NCBI GenBank assembly: GCA_905181875.1
Contig: CAJIZH010000003.1
Location: 806,001-870,000 of the forward strand
Length of the DNA stretch: 64,000 bases
Direction: 5' to 3'
DNA from: Flavobacteriales bacterium UBA6770
GTDB taxonomy: Bacteria; Bacteroidota; Bacteroidia; Flavobacteriales_G; Salibacteraceae
Shown: positions 1 to 8,441 of the stretch, one piece after another
How the letters are laid out: the number at the start of each line of letters is the position of its first letter
Position numbering within the stretch: position 1 is the first letter of the stretch
The notes under the pieces: generated by a model
The model's input: the letters and a program-made list of their open reading frames with translations, nothing else
The model's database searches: none
Told to the model about the DNA's origin: nothing
Translations under genes and position numbers: made by a program

Positions 1-489
1 TTTCAACATTCGCAATTAACAACTGCATGTTGATAGAAGAGGGTAAAAAAGTCGAATGCCGCACTGTTGCACGATTTACTTTCGACGACTTGCTTTTAGT
101 ATCTTTTTTTTCAATTTTCCTTGTGTAATCTTGTGATTTAATTATTTTGAAAGCCTAGCGTTGTTAATTACTTGTCAATAACTCACCCAAACCCAATTGC
201 ATCAAGACGCGCACAATATTATCCAAAAATCACCTTTAAGAATCCTGAACATTACCAGAAGGTTAATCAGCTGACCTACAGCAGGATGCGTAAAACGGGT
301 AGTTGAATAAACTTTTTTAATAAATTCATGATTCTATAATTAGAGTTGATCAACAATAATCTTCGGTGTATGAAATAAATCGAAGGGAATTTAGACAATT
401 GGTAGACTTACTCTGACTTCATAAATGACCTTTCTTGCAGGCGCCAATTTCGAGTAAAAAGCAAATATCATAAGTAGATAACAAATAGA
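1..489. other. Intergenic stretch, no gene recognised
   Basis: No convincing gene is visible. A plus-strand frame is open from about 150 to 306 and ends in a TGA; its last ~40 codons read like ordinary protein, but it has no start codon and no family I recognise. It could be a gene remnant or chance. The rest is AT-rich with no obvious hairpin. Confidence 0.4.
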
Positions 490-1065
490 TTATTCGGCTA
501 TTTTCCATTGCTTGGCTACTTCGGCCAGTTCATTGTACCAATCTTTACCAAATTTCCTAATAAGCGGTTCTTTCAAAAATTTGTAGACCTCAACATTCAA
601 TTCCTTACCGTTAAAACAAGCTGCCTCGCAAATTTCCCATTGATGGTAATTTACCGCAACAAAGTTTTCATACTCTTTTAGCCGAATTGGATATAAATGA
701 CACGAAATCGGTTTTTTAAAATCAGTTTTTCCATCCAAGTGCGCTTCTTCAATTCCGCATTTAGTGATTCCGCGTTCATCATAAGTAACAAAGGCACATT
801 CCTTATCATTAACTAGACTTGTTAGTTTTTCCCCGTCAGTATCGGCATACCAAAAGCCTTCTTTGTCAATTACCTCCAACCCTTCTTTTCGTAAGAACGG
901 TTTAATAGCATCAAGATTTTTCTCGATTATCTCAACTTCTTCCTTCTCTAACGGTGCTCCGCCATCGCCTTCAACGCAGCAAGCGCCACGACAAGCCGAT
1001 AGGTTACATACAAATTCTTCTTTTAATACGTCTTCTGCAATGAGTGCTTTTCCTACTTGAAACAT
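490..1065 (-). CDS. DUF3109 family cysteine-cluster protein
   Basis: A 191-residue protein of the DUF3109 family, which is widespread in Bacteroidota. The N-terminal third has the family's cysteine cluster: CNLSACRGACCVEGDGGAP at about residues 21-39. Further cysteines (C90, C103, C122 and the CEAAC pair near 145-149) make a metal or Fe-S site likely, as in YkgJ-type proteins. There is no signal peptide or membrane segment, so it is probably cytoplasmic. Its biochemical role is unknown. It is divergent from tilS with only 33 bp between start codons, so the two promoters share a very short region. Length is normal and nothing looks broken. The family call is firm; any function would be a guess. 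Confidence 0.9.
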   Translation of the reverse strand: MFQVGKALIAEDVLKEEFVCNLSACRGACCVEGDGGAPLEKEEVEIIEKNLDAIKPFLRKEGLEVIDKEGFWYADTDGEKLTSLVNDKECAFVTYDERGITKCGIEEAHLDGKTDFKKPISCHLYPIRLKEYENFVAVNYHQWEICEAACFNGKELNVEVYKFLKEPLIRKFGKDWYNELAEVAKQWKIAE

Positions 1066-1069
1066 AGCT

Positions 1070-1077
1070 CAAAGGTA
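1070..1077 (-). promoter_or_regulatory. Probable -7 box of the DUF3109 gene
   Basis: TACCTTTG on the minus strand fits the Bacteroidota -7 consensus TAnnTTTG and lies 4 bp before the ATG, implying a leaderless or very short leader. No good -33 TTTG is visible, so support is moderate. Confidence 0.4.
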
Positions 1078-1098
1078 CGCATTGGCTAATTTTACGGA

Positions 1099-2433
1099 GT
1101 GAAAAAGCAGGTAGAAAAATGGCTTACTAAACGAGTCCCCAATTGGAAGGAAAAACAATTTCTTCTAGCAGTAAGCGGTGGCCGTGATTCAGTTGCTTTG
1201 GCTGCTGTCTTTTCTGAATTAGATATTCAATTCTCTATTGCGCACTGTAACTACCAATTACGTGGTGAAGATTCTAATAATGATGAGCAATTTGTAAAAA
1301 CATTTGCGAAAAAATGTCAGGTTATCTGCTTCGTGGAGCACTTCGAAACTCAAGAAATATTAGATGCAAAGGGAGGAAACCTTCAAGAAACGGCAAGAGA
1401 TCTTCGTTATAATTGGTTTAACGAACTTGTAAAAAACGAAAACCTAGATTTTATTGCCGTTGGTACTCATCTAAATGATTCTGCCGAAACACTTTTAATG
1501 AATTTAATGCGCGGTGCTGGCCTAGATGGATTGCGTGGCATTCTTCCTGTTAGAGAGAATATCGTTCGACCTTTTATAGAAACGTCTAGGACTGAAATTG
1601 ATGAATACATAAATTCTAACGACTTAGAATTTCGAGAGGACAAGAGCAATGCCTCCAATAAATATGAACGTAATCGTTGGCGAAATGAGATTATTCCTCA
1701 GCTTAAAGAACAGTATCCTCATTTTGATTCAGCCTTAAAGTCCAGCATAGGTCATTTGCAAATGGCTAATGAGTTGATTCAAAAAGAGACCCTAAGAATA
1801 TCGAAACATTTATTAGTTCAACAGGATAAGAAATGGCTCATCAATAGAGGGTTTCTTGCCAACTTAAACCCGCAAGCTTATTATCTATATGAAGGTTTGA
1901 AGCCCTTTGGGTTTAATACGACCACGATTAATGATTTGTGCGATAGTGATTTTAAGCAGTCTGGAAATCAATACTTTAGTTCAACTCATGTCATAACGAT
2001 AGATAGAAGCCACCTGATAGTTGAAGCCCTAGAAACAGGAAAAAGAACTATTCAGAATACACGAGAAATTTTATTCTCTGATGAATCAATAACTCAACCT
2101 ACTCGATTAAAATTCGCCCTCCTGAATGTTCCTTTAAAAATAAAAAAGAAACCTCATTTGGCTTATTTAGATGCCGATAAGCTCATATTTCCATTAACTC
2201 TGAGGAAATGGGCGCCTGGAGATAGGTTTCGTCCGTTTGGAATGCTGGGTATGAAAAAACTAAGTGACTTTTTGATTGATATAAAAATGCCTTTGCCTGA
2301 TAAAGAACAGCAAATGGTGCTGCTCTCTGGCGATAATATTATTTGGGTGGTCGGTCAACGAATTGATGACCGATTTGCAGTTACAGATTCAACCAAAAAG
2401 ATTTATTTTGTTGAGCAAAAACAAGCAACTTGA
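1099..2433 (+). CDS. tilS: tRNA(Ile)-lysidine synthase TilS
   Basis: A 444-residue TilS. It uses ATP and lysine to convert C34 of the CAU anticodon of tRNA-Ile to lysidine, so that the tRNA reads AUA. The N-terminal PP-loop ATPase motif SGGRDSV is at about residues 26-32. The conserved segments HCNYQLRGEDS, GTHLNDSAET and LMRGAGLDGLRGI follow in the usual order. The C-terminal TilS domain contains LRKWAPGDRFRPFGM and KKLSDFLID. The start is GTG in a GGAGTG context; no ATG start lies upstream. The next gene overlaps the stop by 4 bp, so both are probably co-transcribed. The gene is essential in most bacteria and looks intact. Confidence 0.95.
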   Translation: MKKQVEKWLTKRVPNWKEKQFLLAVSGGRDSVALAAVFSELDIQFSIAHCNYQLRGEDSNNDEQFVKTFAKKCQVICFVEHFETQEILDAKGGNLQETARDLRYNWFNELVKNENLDFIAVGTHLNDSAETLLMNLMRGAGLDGLRGILPVRENIVRPFIETSRTEIDEYINSNDLEFREDKSNASNKYERNRWRNEIIPQLKEQYPHFDSALKSSIGHLQMANELIQKETLRISKHLLVQQDKKWLINRGFLANLNPQAYYLYEGLKPFGFNTTTINDLCDSDFKQSGNQYFSSTHVITIDRSHLIVEALETGKRTIQNTREILFSDESITQPTRLKFALLNVPLKIKKKPHLAYLDADKLIFPLTLRKWAPGDRFRPFGMLGMKKLSDFLIDIKMPLPDKEQQMVLLSGDNIIWVVGQRIDDRFAVTDSTKKIYFVEQKQAT

Positions 2434-2927
2434 AGAACGGCATTATTTATACAGAATCACAACATTTAGGGAGTAACAAATACTCGTTGAATCGCCGCCT
2501 GGTTTTGGCCGTTTTTTGTTTCTTAACCTACTTTTATTCTGAACAGAACCCTGAATTGGGTATTGGAAGTGCAGCGAATTATCTTTTTGTAATGGGGCTT
2601 TTTGTCCTGATCCTTTCAGTCGCTCTTTTGTTGGTTCTTTTTCTGAAAACTGAAGTTAGAGATGGAAGGCTTACTCTAGACGGGTTATGGACATCCAGAG
2701 AGGTAAAACTTGATCTTAGAACTATCGTGAGTATTGAACCTGTTCGATATAGTAAGTTCTTCTTAAATCGCCCAGTTTATAATTTGCATCGTAGAGGAAC
2801 CATTCGTTTTTATTGCAGTGGCAGAAAAGCCGTTGAACTTACTGATAAAGACGGCCTCATTTATCTAATTGGCACTCAAAAACAAGATGAGTTGGTGTTG
2901 GCTTTGAAGAAGGCTACTGGGAAGTAA
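2430..2927 (+). CDS. Small membrane protein with PH-like C-terminal half
   Basis: A 165-residue protein translated from a TTG that overlaps the tilS stop (TTGA), a typical coupled start. It has two hydrophobic segments, about residues 23-40 and 50-72, followed by a soluble beta-rich part of roughly 90 residues that ends in a helix. This layout resembles bacterial PH-like membrane proteins (YdbT/YcxB type), but I see no diagnostic motif. It is probably an inner-membrane protein of unknown function. Coupling to tilS suggests shared transcription rather than shared function. Confidence 0.7.
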   Translation: MKNGIIYTESQHLGSNKYSLNRRLVLAVFCFLTYFYSEQNPELGIGSAANYLFVMGLFVLILSVALLLVLFLKTEVRDGRLTLDGLWTSREVKLDLRTIVSIEPVRYSKFFLNRPVYNLHRRGTIRFYCSGRKAVELTDKDGLIYLIGTQKQDELVLALKKATGK

Positions 2928-3017
2928 CATCATGATTACTCGATCTATTTTTTATCGCCATTGAGAAAACTAAAACAATAGGACGCCTTTAAAGAAAATG
3001 CTGGATAAAATGCTTTT

Positions 3018-3470
3018 TTAGATTGGAAATAAATACCCTTTTGATAAACTCCAACCAATTGACGGTTCTATAAACAATCTATTTTTTAATAAAAACCTAG
3101 GCCCAAGAACTGTATAACCTCCAAATTCCTTATGATGAGAATCATAATATACGTCTGCATTTAACCCAATGTAAAACCACTTTTTACCTGTAAGTGTTGA
3201 AAACCCAATTTCATAGTAAAGCTTCTTGTCAACATCTAAATCAAGCAAACCGAATCCAAATTCTGGAGCAAATCGGAATAAATCATTCTTAAGCGCTAAT
3301 TCATATTGATACGATAAAATATCATATGGTGCATATGGCACATAATTACTTGAGAAATAATTAAAATATTTAATCCCAATTCTGTGATTATATTCTGATG
3401 GTTGACATGCAATTGGTCCAATAGATATAAACCACAACATAATAATGAGGGCACTGGTTTTATTACTCAT
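3018..3470 (-). CDS. Hypothetical secreted protein
   Basis: A 150-residue protein with an N-terminal hydrophobic stretch (about residues 7-22) ending near a Cys (IGPIAC), so it is probably exported, possibly as a lipoprotein. The remainder is rich in aromatic residues and alternating patterns (FNYFSSNYVPYAPY, KKWFYIGLNADVYYD), which suggests a short beta-barrel or beta-sandwich envelope protein. No domain is recognised. It stands alone, about 130 bp from the permease gene on the same strand. Confidence 0.6.
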   Translation of the reverse strand: MSNKTSALIIMLWFISIGPIACQPSEYNHRIGIKYFNYFSSNYVPYAPYDILSYQYELALKNDLFRFAPEFGFGLLDLDVDKKLYYEIGFSTLTGKKWFYIGLNADVYYDSHHKEFGGYTVLGPRFLLKNRLFIEPSIGWSLSKGYLFPI

Positions 3471-3598
3471 TTCTAATTAATTGAAAAACTAAATACGATT
3501 TATTGGCGGTTTATTTTAAACCGATGAAAAAGTAAACGGGCTTCTTAAAGGAATATTTTCTGGAACTATTCTTAAAAGAATTTAGGGCTCTTAACGCC

Positions 3599-4868
3599 CT
3601 AACTCGACCGAATAGCTTCTACTGGGTCTAAATTACTGGCTGATTTTGCTGGCCAAATTCCAGAGATAAGTCCAATTCCAACTGATATGCCTAAGCCAAG
3701 CATTACATTTTGGATGGATAAGAAAATGTCAAAACTTCCACTTTGCTGAACAGCAAACACCAGTATCCAAAGCAACCCAATACCAATCAATCCTCCAATA
3801 ATGCATAGTATCACAGCTTCAGAAAGAAATTGAAACAAAATAAATGTGTTTTTTAGCTCCTAATGATTTTTGGATTCCAATAAGGCGAGTACGTTCTTTT
3901 ACAGAAACGAACATAATGTTGGCTATTCCAAAACCACCTACCAAAATGGAGAACATTCCGATGATAATTCCAGCCCAATTGATAACCTTAAACAGTTGCG
4001 CAAAAGTGTTGATAAGCATGGAAATTTGATTCAAAGCAAAACTATCGTCGGCTTTTGGTTTTAATCTTCGAACGCTGCGTAAAATTCCAGTCAATTCATC
4101 AATCAATTCACCATTCGTAACGTTCGGTTTTGCCTTAACCATTATAGATGAGTTATTTTGCTGGTTCCTTAAATCCATAAAATTCGCTGCTGAATTTACG
4201 GGTGTAAATATCTGCAAATCTACACTCTCACCCAAAAAACTGTCTCCTTCCCGCTGAAAAACCCCGATAACTAACATTTTACTGCCATCCACCTTTATGT
4301 GCCTCCCAACAATAGATGGGTTTCCAAACAATATCCCCGCCACATCGAAGCCGACCAAGCATACTGCTTTTCCAACTGCCGCTTCACTTGCTGAAAAATA
4401 GCGTCCAGCATTTAGTTCAAATTCCTTTACTCGATTGTATTCGTAAGAAATTGCACTCAAAGAAATTAACTCAAGCGAATTTTGTTTATAGACAGCATTC
4501 ACTTGTGTTGTGGCCTGAAAACAGACAGCTGATGCTTTTTGACTTTTCCGTTGAATATATTCCTTTTCACGAACAGTTGGAATTGGACGATTTAAATACT
4601 TCCACCAAGGATAATCTGACCCAAAAGTCCAAGGCCACTTTGCCACAAAAACCACATTATCACCCATAGATTCTATACTTCCTCGAATATTTCCCTCAAG
4701 TGAATCAACCATAGTAAAAACTGAAATAATTGAAAAAATTCCAACGGTAACACCCAATACAGAAAGCGCTGTTCGTAATTTATTTACTCGCAATGCATGC
4801 AAGGCAAACCGCAGGCTTTCAAATAAAAGCGTTATGTACAAACGAGTACCTTGTTTTTTTGTGGTCAC
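3599..4868 (-). pseudogene. MacB/FtsX-family ABC transporter permease, frame broken
   Basis: Two adjacent frames together encode a complete MacB-type permease of about 422 residues. The first 340 residues contain the first membrane helix after LRTALSVLGVTVGIFSII, the periplasmic domain, and helix 2 (GIIIGMFSILVGGFGIANIMF) up to the conserved GAK motif. The last part (FQFLSEAVILCIIGG to DPVEAIRSS) supplies helices 3 and 4. The break lies at an A6 run on the coding strand (3849-3854). Reading it as A5 gives GAKNTFILFQFLSEAVI, a perfect family match. No ATPase gene is adjacent. It could be an assembly indel, a real recent mutation or slippage on the A-run. The family is certain; whether the gene is functional is not. 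Confidence 0.85.
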
Positions 4869-5019
4869 GGTTCAAATGTATTATTACTCTTTCATTTTTG
4901 AACCATCCCTATGAAGAGTGGTCAAGAGAATTTTCAAAGGGCAAAAACAAAGGGAATAAAAATCAATTCAGGAAAAAAAGAAAGCAACTTTGCGCAATTA
5001 TTTTTAAAAAAACACGACG

Positions 5020-5370
5020 ATGATTGCAAAATTTGGCACAAACAGTATGAAAGGTATGTTTGCCTCCGAACGTTACAATAACGGAGACACTATTTGCGAA
5101 TTAGAAGGACTGGAGTTATCCGTCCGGGATCGATACACTATACAAATTGGTAAAACCGTGCATTTAAATGTTACCGAACCCTACAGATATATGAACCATC
5201 ACTGTTCACCAAGCGTTAAAATTGAAGGCAAAATAATGATGGCGGCAAAGGATATTGAACCGGGAGACGAAATTACTTTCGATTATAATACAACTGAAGA
5301 TGTATTAGCGTGTCCTTTTAAATGCGGCTGCTGCGGTAAAAAAATTCATGGTAAATTCTGTGAAAATTAG
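5020..5370 (+). CDS. Miniature SET-domain protein, putative lysine methyltransferase
   Basis: A 116-residue protein that is almost entirely a SET domain. The landmarks occur in order: KGMFASERYNNGD near the start (the GxGxFA-like first motif), YMNHHCSPS at about residues 57-65 (matching the RFxNHSCxPN motif that binds S-adenosylmethionine), DIEPGDEITFDYN at about 79-91 (the GEELxxDY motif), then a cysteine-rich tail (CPFKCGCCGK) resembling a post-SET zinc knot. Known SET proteins methylate protein lysines. The substrate here is unknown, and no histone-like gene is adjacent. ATG start at 5020, with a CAACTTTG box at 4985-4992 that is close to the -7 consensus. It looks intact and monocistronic. 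Confidence 0.85.
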   Translation: MIAKFGTNSMKGMFASERYNNGDTICELEGLELSVRDRYTIQIGKTVHLNVTEPYRYMNHHCSPSVKIEGKIMMAAKDIEPGDEITFDYNTTEDVLACPFKCGCCGKKIHGKFCEN

Positions 5371-5493
5371 TGCTCTTTTATCGGCATTTAGCTAATTAAA
5401 AGTGTGCTTTTCTGAGTATCTGAATTATTCTGTCTTAAACAAAGCTGATCGCCATCGAGCTATGGAGGTAAAACACAATAAACCATGCTTCAC

Positions 5494-7290
5494 TCAAATA
5501 AAGTTTCTTAGAGCTTGTAATTGTTTTAAAGTTAAAACCTCTTTCAATTGTTCGTCACTCGCTTCCTTAATTCGTTTGAAGGAACGAAATTTTTTAAGTA
5601 ATTTTTCCTGTGTGATTGAACCTATTCCACCTATTTCGGTTAGTCCAGACTTAATGGTTCCTTTGGATCGCTGGTTGCGATGGTGCGTAATTCCAAATCG
5701 GTGAGCCTCATTCCTCAGATACTGTATTAATTTAAGGCTTTCTGATCTTTTATCAATATATAATGGATATGGATCTCCAGGAAAAAAGATTTCTTCCAGC
5801 CTTTTTGCAATCCCGACTATGACAATTTTCCCCATAAGATCCAGTTTTTGTAAACTCTCCACTGCAGAACTAAGCTGCCCTTTGCCCCCATCTACAATTA
5901 CTAGTTGAGGAAGTGGTTGATTCTCTTCCAATAAACGTTTGTAACGGCGGTAAACCACTTCTTTCATGCTGGCAAAGTCATCTGGACCGACAACAGTTTT
6001 GATATTAAAATGACGGTAATCTTTTTTAGCGGGTTTAGCATCTTTAAAAACTACACAGGCTGCCACCGGAAACGCTCCTTGAATATTCGAATTATCGAAA
6101 CACTCAATGTGGGTAGGTAGAACTTTCATTCTCAAATCTTTTTGAATCGTACCTAAAATTCGATTCTTATGACGATCTGGATCCACTTTTTCTTGCTGCA
6201 TTTGACGATCACGCATAAAATATTTTACGTTTCGCAAAGACATATCGATCAACTGCTTTTTATCCCCTCGAATTGGATTGTGCAACTTCATTTCGGGAAT
6301 TTCCAGAGCCATAGGTATAGATGTGAAAATCTCTTTTGAGGTACTATTAAACCTATTGCGAATTTCAAAGATAACTGAAGACAAAATATCCTCTTCCGTT
6401 TCTTCTAACTTCTTCTTTACCTCTACAGTATGTGCCTGAATAATTGCGCCATTAGCCATTTTCATGAAGTTGACATAAGCAAATTTATCATCACTCAAAA
6501 TGGAAAATACATCTACGTTATTTATGCTTGGATGGACAACAGTAGAACGCATTTGATAGTCTTCGAGTAATTTAATTTGCTCCTTGGCCTCTTGGGCCTC
6601 TTCAAATTTCAAAGCTTCAGCCGAGGCTTGCATTGTCAACTTTAAATCACGGATCACATCAATAATACTTCCCTTTAGAATCTTTCGAATGTGAGCTATT
6701 CCTTTTTGATAATCTTCTTCCGTTTGCAAGCCTTCACAGGGCCCTTCACAGTTCTTTATATGGTATTCAAGGCATACTCGAAACTTTTTGGCTTCAATAT
6801 TTTCTTCAGCTAAATTGAAATTGCAAGTGCGCAGTTTGTAGAGCTTGTTTGCAAAATCCAAAACAATTCGCATTGTTCTGAAGGAGGTATAAGGCCCATA
6901 ATATTCAGAGCCATCTTTAATCAGTTTTCTTGTATAAAAAACTCTGGGGAATCGTTCGTTTTTAATACAAATCCAAGGATAGGTTTTGTCGTCGCGCAGT
7001 AACACATTGTAGCGCGGTTTGTATTTTTTTATTAGGGTGTTTTCGAGAATTAATGCATCATATTCCGAATCGGCAATAATGAATTTAATATCCGATATCT
7101 TACTAACAAGGATTCTCGTTTTTGGGCTGTCTTCGTGTTTGCTCGTGAAATAACTATTTACTCTGTTCTTAAGAATTTTGGCTTTTCCTACATATAGAAT
7201 TTCACCTTCTTTATCAAAATACTGATAAATACCAGGTGATTTTGGCAATGTGGTAAGTATTTGCTTTATGTATGGTGTTACTTCTGGCAC
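5494..7290 (-). CDS. uvrC: Excinuclease ABC subunit C (UvrC)
   Basis: A 598-residue UvrC, the dual-incision nuclease of nucleotide excision repair. The N-terminal GIY-YIG domain (SPGIYQYFDKEGEILYVGKAK, split as usual) makes the 3' cut. A central UVR motif region (LKFEEAQEAKEQIKLLEDYQ) follows, then the RNase H-like UvrC domain that makes the 5' cut (HIECFDNSNIQG, VVDGGKGQL). It ends with tandem helix-hairpin-helix motifs (GLTEIGGIGSITQEKLLKKF). The start is GTG at 7290, within the right distance of GIY-YIG. It lies 29 bp downstream of the two-component genes on the same strand but has its own candidate -7 box. Length is normal. Confidence 0.97.
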   Translation of the reverse strand: MPEVTPYIKQILTTLPKSPGIYQYFDKEGEILYVGKAKILKNRVNSYFTSKHEDSPKTRILVSKISDIKFIIADSEYDALILENTLIKKYKPRYNVLLRDDKTYPWICIKNERFPRVFYTRKLIKDGSEYYGPYTSFRTMRIVLDFANKLYKLRTCNFNLAEENIEAKKFRVCLEYHIKNCEGPCEGLQTEEDYQKGIAHIRKILKGSIIDVIRDLKLTMQASAEALKFEEAQEAKEQIKLLEDYQMRSTVVHPSINNVDVFSILSDDKFAYVNFMKMANGAIIQAHTVEVKKKLEETEEDILSSVIFEIRNRFNSTSKEIFTSIPMALEIPEMKLHNPIRGDKKQLIDMSLRNVKYFMRDRQMQQEKVDPDRHKNRILGTIQKDLRMKVLPTHIECFDNSNIQGAFPVAACVVFKDAKPAKKDYRHFNIKTVVGPDDFASMKEVVYRRYKRLLEENQPLPQLVIVDGGKGQLSSAVESLQKLDLMGKIVIVGIAKRLEEIFFPGDPYPLYIDKRSESLKLIQYLRNEAHRFGITHHRNQRSKGTIKSGLTEIGGIGSITQEKLLKKFRSFKRIKEASDEQLKEVLTLKQLQALRNFI

Positions 7291-7294
7291 ATTG

Positions 7295-7302
7295 CAAATT
7301 TA
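7295..7302 (-). promoter_or_regulatory. Candidate -7 box for uvrC
   Basis: TAAATTTG on the minus strand matches TAnnTTTG, 4 bp before the GTG start. It sits in the 29-bp gap after the response-regulator kinase, so uvrC may be transcribed separately with almost no leader. No clear -33 TTTG is seen. Confidence 0.35.
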
Positions 7303-7319
7303 ACTAAGCCAACGAGGAA

Positions 7320-8441
7320 TTAGTTATCCTCTTTAACTTCAGACCCAACCAAATTTGGAATTGTAATTGTAAATTTTGTTCCACGACCAATGGCAGAGCT
7401 GAGTTCTATGCTTCCTTTTAATAAATCAACTGCTTCTTTTACAATGTATAGGCCTATTCCTGTGCCAGTGCTGAGTTGAGTTCCTCTATAGTAAATATCG
7501 AAAATTTCCGAATGTTGCTCTTTATCAATCCCAATTCCATTGTCATCTAATACTAATTTCAACTCAGTGGAATCTATGTGTGCCGAAATTTTTATCGTTT
7601 GCTCTGCTTTATGTTTGTCTTGATATTTAATAGCATTGGACAGCAAATTATTTAGGATAACCCGAATTCGTGATTTGTCAGAAACAAACTTTTCATCTTG
7701 ACTTATTTCCACTGAATACTTCAACTTAATTGATTCTTCAAAATACTGATGCTCGTCCATAACTGATTTAATCAATTGTTTAAATCGGATATTTCGAAAG
7801 TCTAAACCTGTCCTTTTATTGCGATGAAAGCTTAGCACATCGCTTGTGGTTGCCATTAGCTTTTTAGCCGAAAACTCAATTAAATCTACGTACTCTTTAG
7901 GGTCGCTTTCCTCCATTCTCAAAAGAGTAATTAACCCCATTATATTTGAAAGTGGTCCAGTAATATCATGAGCTGTGCTAAATACCAATTTATCTAACTC
8001 GACGTAAGCCTTTTTTAATTCTTCATTTTTTTTCTCAAGAAGATTCTTGGTAAAATAAATGTCAAAGGCATTATTAATTGAATTTCTTAAAACCTCTTCG
8101 TTCCATGGTTTGGCTAAAAACCGAAATATCTCGCCTCTATTGATTGCCTCAACAATTGCTAGCATATCAGCATGACCGGTAAGCATAATTCTAACTGTAA
8201 ACGGATAGTTTTCCTTTACTTTTTCAAGAAATAAAACACCATTTTCTTCTGGCATTTTATAATCAGATAGAATTACAGGAATATCGTATTGCTCAATTAA
8301 TTTATAGCCTTCTTTTGAAGTAAGTGCAGTATAAACTTCATAGTCCTTTCGAAAATTTGCTCGAAATGAATTCAAATTATTCTCGTTGTCGTCAACAAAA
8401 AGAACCCGCTTTACTTCAACATTTTTTTCTTCGATATACAT
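7320..8441 (-). CDS. Response regulator-histidine kinase hybrid
   Basis: A 373-residue soluble protein. An N-terminal receiver (about residues 10-125) has acidic pair D17/D18, phosphoacceptor D60 in ILSDYKMPE, T88 and K111. A short coiled coil (about 130-150) leads to a HisKA-type dimerisation helix with H158 in STAHDITGPL. An HATPase domain follows with N box (LLSNAIKY), G1 (DDNGIGI) and G2 (GTGIGLYI). It has no membrane segment and so probably takes phosphate from a partner kinase. Its ATG overlaps the stop of the 7TMR-DISM kinase by one base, so they are translationally coupled and likely form one relay. The receiver closely resembles the stand-alone receiver at 13325. Confidence 0.93.
   Translation of the reverse strand: MYIEEKNVEVKRVLFVDDNENNLNSFRANFRKDYEVYTALTSKEGYKLIEQYDIPVILSDYKMPEENGVLFLEKVKENYPFTVRIMLTGHADMLAIVEAINRGEIFRFLAKPWNEEVLRNSINNAFDIYFTKNLLEKKNEELKKAYVELDKLVFSTAHDITGPLSNIMGLITLLRMEESDPKEYVDLIEFSAKKLMATTSDVLSFHRNKRTGLDFRNIRFKQLIKSVMDEHQYFEESIKLKYSVEISQDEKFVSDKSRIRVILNNLLSNAIKYQDKHKAEQTIKISAHIDSTELKLVLDDNGIGIDKEQHSEIFDIYYRGTQLSTGTGIGLYIVKEAVDLLKGSIELSSAIGRGTKFTITIPNLVGSEVKEDN

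Noticed and set aside
150-306. Open plus-strand frame ending in TGA, possible gene tail
   Set aside because: No start codon, no recognised family, and such a length occurs by chance in AT-rich DNA. Left as a note.
3849-3854. Programmed ribosomal -1 frameshift at the A6 run of the MacB-like gene
   Set aside because: The needed shift is +1 (or -2), and the A-run is not in register with an A_AAA_AAC heptamer. Indel or slippage fits better.
4793-5023. Plus-strand open frame overlapping the permease start
   Set aside because: It lies antisense to the conserved permease, is basic and low-complexity, and has no family resemblance.
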